Of a stretch of DNA of 64,000 bases, positions 58,150 through 64,000 are shown in pieces. Under the pieces are notes generated by a model. That model was not told the DNA's origin and made no database searches. It saw only the letters and a program-made list of their open reading frames with translations. The DNA is from Wurfbainia villosa (Eukaryota; Streptophyta; Magnoliopsida; Zingiberales; Zingiberaceae): NCBI GenBank assembly GCA_025175895.1, contig CM046006.1, forward strand, positions 69,584,288-69,648,287. Reading direction: 5' to 3'. The position numbers and the translations under genes were made by a program. The stretch's first letter is position 1, and every line of letters begins with the position of its first letter.

Positions 58150-60180
58150 ACTAACAATCTTCCCATTCAACGCTTCAAACTAAGTCACTAAGTTTTTTAT
58201 CCCTACTTGAATAAATACATCATCCTTGACAAAAATTCTCAAAAAGTATAAACCTCAAGATTGCATTTCTCTTGTATAATCTCTAATGCTTTAATGCCTC
58301 TCTAAGTGTTCAACCTTGTCTATATTTCTCGCCCTAAAGCCTACCTCACTTGATTTCTAGTTTATCAAGTGCACCAAGCTCCCAAGCTTGCTTCATATTA
58401 ATCCTTTGCCCCTTCTAGTTCACTTCATTCTAAGTCATCTTATCCACATTGTGTCATCGAACCCATGATTGCATTCACAATATAGCTCAACTTCCTGGCC
58501 CTACAATTAATGTCCTTCAAGCTTTTCCAAAATATAATTCCAACAAACATTTTGTTAATCAAGTCTCTCAGCTATTAAGCGCACGACTAGCTCTGTGAGC
58601 TTCCTTTATGTGAACTATCACTAATACCTTGCAAACTTAATGCACATCTGAGAAACCAAGATCTAAGCTCTTTTCTAGATGCATCAAATAACTTGATTGA
58701 ACCGAATTTTTCTATAATAGAAACCTCCATTAACGATCTCAAATAGAATAGAGAGCAGAAGGAACAACTGAAGTAGATGATAAAACAGCGACATGAATCT
58801 CAGCGATCTGTTCATGTTAATTTCAGAAATTAACTCCTTATTACGATCTCCATATTGTCCTATATGATTGTATTAATTCACGTCAGGATGAGAAATCATT
58901 TACTATCTAATATCAGACTGCCTTCCACGCCTATCTTTGAATAAATTAATTAATTTGTCAGTATTGAATCCTAAATCACCTTAAATCTTAACACATATAT
59001 ATCTGGTTTCACTCCGAATTAACTATCAATTGTTTATTACTCTAAACAATTTCTCACACTGACCTGCTCCCATTTTCAGAGAAAATCTCAAGCTAAACTT
59101 TACGTATATAGATTATTGTTCAACATGTAATTAATTTGAATGCTTTGATTTGCTCAGTTTTAGTTTCTTCCTTCCTTCTGTCAAAACAAGACAAACTTCA
59201 CTAGCATGCCCCTCCGTTCTTCAAGGGCACATACACAGAAGACATTCTTCAACATATAAAAAGCTAGCTGTACAATTAAGAATTAATAACTTCAGACAGA
59301 ACCATGTGATAGATGACGATAAATTGTTTAATTAATTAGAGGGTACAACACCAAGCTGATGGAATTGACTAATTTCTATCTTTGTGCAAGTATAAACCAC
59401 ACATGATTCTCTTCATATTAAAAGATGTCAAACTGTGTGCTGTATGCAGAAATGTTTTGTGTCAGGCATATATCTGGCTAGGGTTTATCAATCCTGTCGC
59501 TCTTTGTACTCTTACCTTCTAGTCTTCACAAAATCAATAGAACCAGTAGCGCAGCAGCCAGTAATCATCACTGTGAAAAGCTTCTTTAGTTGGTCCCGTT
59601 AACTTTGTTGAGAATGAACAGTGATCAGGAGCAAGAAAAACTAGACATCAGGTTTAAGCTAATCCAGCTATATATTATTTGGTTGCAAAGGAGATAGAGG
59701 AGGTTAATTATAACCTAGCACAGCCTTAGTGGGACCTTGTGCTCCTCTTTTGGATCAATAATAGTACTGATGAATGACCGTAAATTAACAAGTTTCTGAA
59801 TGTACAGAACCAAGTTTTTTTTTGCGCACCGTATTGATGTATAAAACATTTATCTAAACGTAGTACTGCATAGAACATCAATGTATTGATAATTAAATTG
59901 TATTCTATAGCATCTTGTTCTAATTGGTATTCTTAACAGCTCAGTAGCACCAGCAAGATCAGTTTGAACTGCTGGCTCAATGGTGTTGGAGTTACAAGTA
60001 CAGATATTTTATTCATGGAGATTATTAAAACAGATGGACAGCGTAATAATGAGACGAAATTATATGTATGAGTTTTTGTTTCCTTGCGAGTGTGCTTGTT
60101 CTCTGTCACCACCACCCAACTGTAATATTGGTGGGCTCAAGTTTGAAGCTTTGCGTGACTTGGTCATGATCCATTCATGC
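58150..60180. other. Spacer and probable distal promoter of the IDD gene
   Basis: No supportable ORF, repeat or RNA gene was recognised. The sequence is AT-rich and the ORF at 59980-60288 is a chance one that ends in a CT microsatellite. Confidence 0.5.
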
Positions 60181-60182
60181 AT

Positions 60183-60403
60183 TATTCTCTCTCTCTCTCT
60201 CTCCCTGTCTCTCTCCCTCACTCACCCTAACTTTATCCTCTCAGGTTTCTCTTCAATATTATCCTACTCATCTCAACTCGATCAGTAAGCCCAGAGGGAG
60301 CTAGCTTTTGGAAAGCTGCCTTCAACTTTAGGTATATGAGACAGGTTCATTCATCTCGGCTAAAGAAAGACCCCCACCTTTCAATTAATTTTCTCTCCCA
60401 ATT

Positions 60404-60437
<34 letters not shown>
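60183..60437 (+). repeat. Two CT microsatellites upstream of the IDD gene
   Basis: CT runs lie at about 60185-60220 and 60411-60436, the second followed by GTGTGTG. CT/GA tracts are frequent in plant core promoters and 5' leaders. They may mark the transcription start region, but nothing proves this. Confidence 0.7.
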
Positions 60438-60441
<4 letters not shown>

Positions 60442-60538
60442 AGCTGTTCATATCTCTATTTGTTTGCAGATCTCTTTTCTCTTTCTCCGCTGTCTAAAAC
60501 CTTTTCTATTATTCGTTCACCACTATAACCCTTTTTTA

Positions 60539-60565
60539 ATGTCTTGCCCATCCGCGACTTCCTAA
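60539..60565 (+). promoter_or_regulatory. Candidate upstream ORF in the IDD leader
   Basis: An ATG at 60539 opens eight codons (MSCPSATS) and stops at 60563-60565, 25 bases before the main ATG at 60591. If transcribed, it could reduce translation of the main frame. Confidence 0.4.
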
Positions 60566-60590
60566 CACGCATTAGATATATATCACGCAA

Positions 60591-62615
60591 ATGCTAAGCT
60601 CTTCTAACCCTGCGAAATTTGCTGTCCTTCCTCCCATGAACAGTACTATGGTGTCTTCTATGGATCAGATCAATGGAGGCAAGAGGAAAAGAAGGCCTGC
60701 AGGGACTCCAGGTGCGCCCATGAGACTGTTTTTTGAAATAATGAACTCAGAGGGGATTTGATCGAACAGGTTACTGACGCGGGGGATTTGAGTGCTGGTG
60801 CAGATCCAGACGCTGAGGTGGTGTCTCTGTCGCCGCGGACGCTGTTGGAGGCGGACCGGTACCTGTGTGAGATCTGCGGGCAGGGGTTCCAGCGTGAGCA
60901 GAACCTGCAGATGCACCGGCGGCGGCACAAGGTGCCGTGGAAGCTGGTCCGGCGGCAGCAGGGAGCTGATGCGGGGAGGAATAACAAGCGGGTGTTCGTA
61001 TGCCCCGAGGTGAGCTGCCTGCACCACGACCCGCGGCACGCGCTGGGCGACCTCGTCGGCATCAAGAAGCACTTCCGGCGGAAGCACAGCAGCCACCGGC
61101 AGTGGGCCTGCGCCCGGTGCGGCAAGGCCTACGCCGTCCACTCCGACTACAAGGCCCACCTCAAGACCTGCGGCACCCGCGGCCACTCCTGCGACTGCGG
61201 CCGCGTCTTCTCCAGGTAAGCCGGGAGGTTCCTTAATTTTAAAAGGTGACGAGGAATTCATTAAAACTCAAAAAAAATACATAAATATTTTAGCGATCGA
61301 TCTTTCATTTTATACATCAATCTCCATCTCAATTATTCAGTTTTCAGAAACAAAAAAGCAATTTTCTGTTCAGAGATTTCTCTTTTCTTCCTTTTTTTTT
61401 GTGGCAAATCGACATCATTTTGTTGTTCTTTGTACTACTCCAGACGTTCCAAATCTGGCATTTTCTCGGTGTCAATTAATACAGAATAAACAGATCCTTG
61501 ATCAAAAAATCCTTTTGCAAATTAGAAGAGATAGATACAATTTTACAGGAAATTTATTTCCTAGTTTAACAGAATGTTTTCGACTTAAAGTATGATATAA
61601 AATATAGGAAGGAAGATTGTAATGATGATCTTAATGAAGATGATCATCTGCACTCCACAGTTCCCAATTCTAATTATACTCAATTACTCATAGTTCATGC
61701 TTAAATTTGTCTGCAACGCCATTAAATGGCCGCATTAATCACAGAATTTAATTGTCGACCCTTTTTTTTTCCACCCTCCTTTAATACAAATATTCTTTTG
61801 GGGACAAAAACTGGTAGATATTTTTGGACATATATTCTTTTGGAGTCTGCAGTTTTGATCTTATGGGTGTAAGTTTAATATTTGGAAGAGTATTTATATG
61901 TATTTTATACTATATATTATATATATATATATCAATAATATAATATTGTATGTATACTGCATGCAGAGTAGAGAGCTTCATAGAGCACCAAGATTCGTGC
62001 AACGCCAGCCGAGCAGGAGGACGGCAAAGCACTCGATCCCCACGGCCTCCACTCACCCTCTCCACCAGCGCCGCCTCCACCACCACCGACGCCAACGCCA
62101 ACGTCAACGCCGCCTACACTCCAACCGCTGCAGCAGCAATACCGGCGCCGTCATTTCTTCCATTATTCTTGCCGCCACCGCCGCCGCCGTTGTTGCCAAT
62201 TATCCCAAACGAGCGTCACCACCAACACCATGACTACCTCGAGCTCCAATTGCTGCCCAACACGTCCTACAGTCTCCTCCACCGAACTGCATATCGGGCT
62301 CCCTTCTCTCCTGATCAGGAAGCGGCGACGCCGACGGAGCTCCAACTGTCGATAGGGCCGCCGGGAGTAGTGACCAACGGGCCGCGAGGGAGAGATGATA
62401 AGGAAGAGATGGAGATGGCGGAGAAGGAGTACGCCGACGCGAAGAGGATCAGGCAGCAGGCGCGGGAGAAGCTGGAGAACGCCTACGTGCTGAGGGAGAA
62501 CGCCAAGAAGCGGATCGCATCGATGCTTCTCCAAATCACTTGCCATTCTTGCAGGAAGCAGTGGCCGCCCAAGTCGTCGTCGCCGCCGACGAGCTCCAAT
62601 CATAACACTAATTGA
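60591..62615 (+). CDS. C2H2 zinc-finger INDETERMINATE-domain protein, SGR5/LPA1 (IDD14-16) type; three exons
   Basis: The exons are 60591-60711, 60804-61215 and 61967-62615, with GT/AG introns of 92 and 751 bases, giving 393 residues. A KRKRR nuclear signal lies at 31-35. The INDETERMINATE domain has ZF1 (C62, C65, H78, H82), ZF2 (C107, C112, H130, H135), ZF3 (C143, C146, H159, C163) and ZF4 (C170, C172, H185, C189). A Ser/Thr/Ala/Pro-rich linker, an LELQL EAR-like repressor motif, the LQLSIGP motif and a Glu/Lys/Arg coiled coil ending LLQITCHSCRKQW follow, all typical of the SGR5/IDD15/LPA1 branch. Those proteins are nuclear transcription factors controlling shoot gravitropism and organ angle; a similar role is inferred here. 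The ATG at 60591 gives the usual short N-terminus before KRKRRPAGTPDPDAEV. Exon 2 is strongly GC-rich against AT-rich introns. The gene looks intact; orthology is not proven. Confidence 0.94.
60712..60803 (+). other. IDD intron 1
   Basis: 92 bases, GTGCGCC to GGTGCAG. Splicing joins phase 1 codons to give the conserved T-P-D-P-D-A-E sequence. Reading through the intron would meet a stop near 60760. Confidence 0.9.
61216..61966 (+). other. IDD intron 2
   Basis: 751 bases, GTAAGCC to CATGCAG, AT-rich with TA repeats near its 3' end. The join completes the fourth zinc finger (V-F-S-R-V-E-S-F-I-E-H). No gene or mobile element was seen inside it. Confidence 0.92.
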
Positions 62616-64000
62616 CATTGACAAGAAGGATTGAAATCTACAGTCTTGTTCCTTCTACAAATCAACCGAGAACTCTCAGTGTTGATTGCAATAATTCTTG
62701 GTGTGATTATGTGTATTTATCTTTATTAATCTGATGGTGTTTTCATATGAGGGAGTTGAAAATTCATCCTACATAAAATCATTAATAAGTGTTTGTTTTG
62801 GTGTGTATGAATATATTAATTGTACACTTCAAGCTTTTATTGAATGGCTTCGCTACATGCAAGTTAGACACATTCAAATCTGTAAATTTAATCTCGTCGC
62901 TCCTGCTCAGTAAAAATAATAATTATTATTATTTAATGAGGTAGAGAATTAAATTTTCTCATATTCGATATATTACTTGGAAAGTTTTTTGTGAATTATA
63001 TAGCCCTTTATTTGAGTTATTGTTTGTTTGTTTTAATAAGAATATTTCTTTTAAAAGTTATCGATCGTTTGTTTCACAATTTTATTGTTTTTCAAAGTCA
63101 CCTCTATGCCTAGAAAAATGTGTTTTTTTTTTGTGTGTCTCGTTGAATTTTTCAATGATTACGAAACTATTAAAAAAAAGTTGGCAATACAAGAATCTAA
63201 GTAAAATAAAAATCAGATTAAAAACTAACCAATAATAAAAAGAATGGTTAAGATAATAAAGAATATCAAATACAAATAAAGAGAGTTGCAAATGATAAGA
63301 TCAAATAAAATTAAAGGAAACATTTTAACTAAAACATTAAATAAAAAATAAAGTAATTAAAAAAATTTTATGTCAATTGTTTTGTTAAGAGCTTGTGAAA
63401 TTAGTATCTTATATATATAATCAAGATAGCATAATAAATTTTTCAAATATATAACATAACATTAGTTTCTAATATATACTCTTTATATACGAATATATAA
63501 ATTAGTGTAAAAATGCTACCTCTCACCCATTGAGACACCTCTCATATCCGTTGTTGTAGTGTTTGGAGGTTAAAAATCACTCATCACACTACTTATTTTT
63601 AAATGGATAACTTACATACTTTGGCCAATTTAAAATCTAATTGTTAAATTTTTTTATTAAATTAAATAGATATACATTTAACTTAAGCTTTAAAGGGAAT
63701 TGTCCAAGTGCCTTGAATATAGAATCAGAAGTCTTTACAAAAAAAAAATTGCACAAAATATTGAAAGGAGAAAAGCAATGGAGAGTAGGAGATTCAAGCT
63801 TTAAAAAAGAATTAAACCTCGGACTTGGTGTGAAGCCCAAAGAATGTGGAGCTTATATTATACAAACGGGTCTACAAGTGACTATGACAAGTAGTTGATT
63901 ATGAAGGAGTGTATTGATGGCACCAACATCTTCAACTAGCACTAGTTGGAGTGCAATTGCCTCGAGCGGTCTAACTTCTTCTTCTTCTATGTATCCAACC
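62616..64000. other. 3' flank of the IDD gene and terminal spacer
   Basis: AT-rich, with many A and T runs and no supportable gene. The weak ORF at 63641-63898 has no recognised family. The last 500 bases look like repetitive or pseudogene sequence but could not be placed. Confidence 0.45.

Noticed and set aside
60665..61261. Antisense ORFs of 198 and 151 residues over IDD exon 2
   Set aside because: Open antisense frames are expected in GC-rich codons; the plus strand gives canonical zinc fingers with matching splice sites.
63641..63898. ORF of 85 residues near the right end
   Set aside because: It is AT-rich, lacks a recognised domain and contains an A-run; a chance ORF is more likely.

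Overview
This window is plant nuclear DNA. It holds two intact-looking host genes, long AT-rich spacers and a large nest of LTR retrotransposons. Initiator-Met-tRNA primer sites, spliced genes and plant-only families (FAR1-related, INDETERMINATE-domain) place it in a land plant. The GC-rich coding exons of the zinc-finger gene suggest a monocot, possibly a non-grass commelinid. That placement is inference; no species is recognised.

Layout, left half. Positions 1-2470 are unassigned and resemble an LTR or leader on the minus strand. Positions 2475-5880 are a left-truncated Ty1/copia element (E, minus strand) with one 1246-bp LTR. Positions 5881-7785 are an Athila-like Ty3/gypsy fragment whose tRNA-Asp primer site is preceded by what looks like a reverse copy of the 3' half of tRNA-Asp. 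Positions 7791-41444 are one Ty3/gypsy Tat-type element (A, plus strand) with two 988-bp LTRs and CAAAT target duplications. About 15.1 kb of this is its own sequence. It is split by two insertions. Element B (9186-22739, plus strand, TSD ATCCT) sits in gag and carries a same-family element C (10092-16947, minus strand, TSD GTCGA) in its left LTR. Element D (27006-31992, minus strand, TSD GTGCC) sits at the end of the A integrase. B, C and D encode gag-type zinc knuckles but no polymerase. Downstream of pol, A carries several antisense ORFs and an array of about 22 copies of a 59-bp repeat.

Layout, right half. A FAR1-RELATED SEQUENCE gene (CDS 43489-45873, plus strand) has a spliced 5' leader. 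Downstream is a complete but decayed short-LTR copia element (F, 47570-52714, minus strand, TSD AAATC). A spacer of about 8 kb follows, with a CACTA-like remnant and a long imperfect hairpin. The last gene is a three-exon C2H2 INDETERMINATE-domain gene of the SGR5/LPA1 type (CDS 60591-62615, plus strand). The remainder is AT-rich spacer.

The two host genes encode likely nuclear regulators; nothing suggests they act together. The most unusual material lies in the retroelements. Short inverted repeats, often tandemly arrayed, recur in unrelated elements (59-bp units, CCAAG/CTTGG units, CCACT/AGTGG units, the palindrome CAGTCGACTG). In the 59-bp array both stem arms change together. Element boundaries, duplications and reading frames were read by eye; family names rest on motifs, not on searches.
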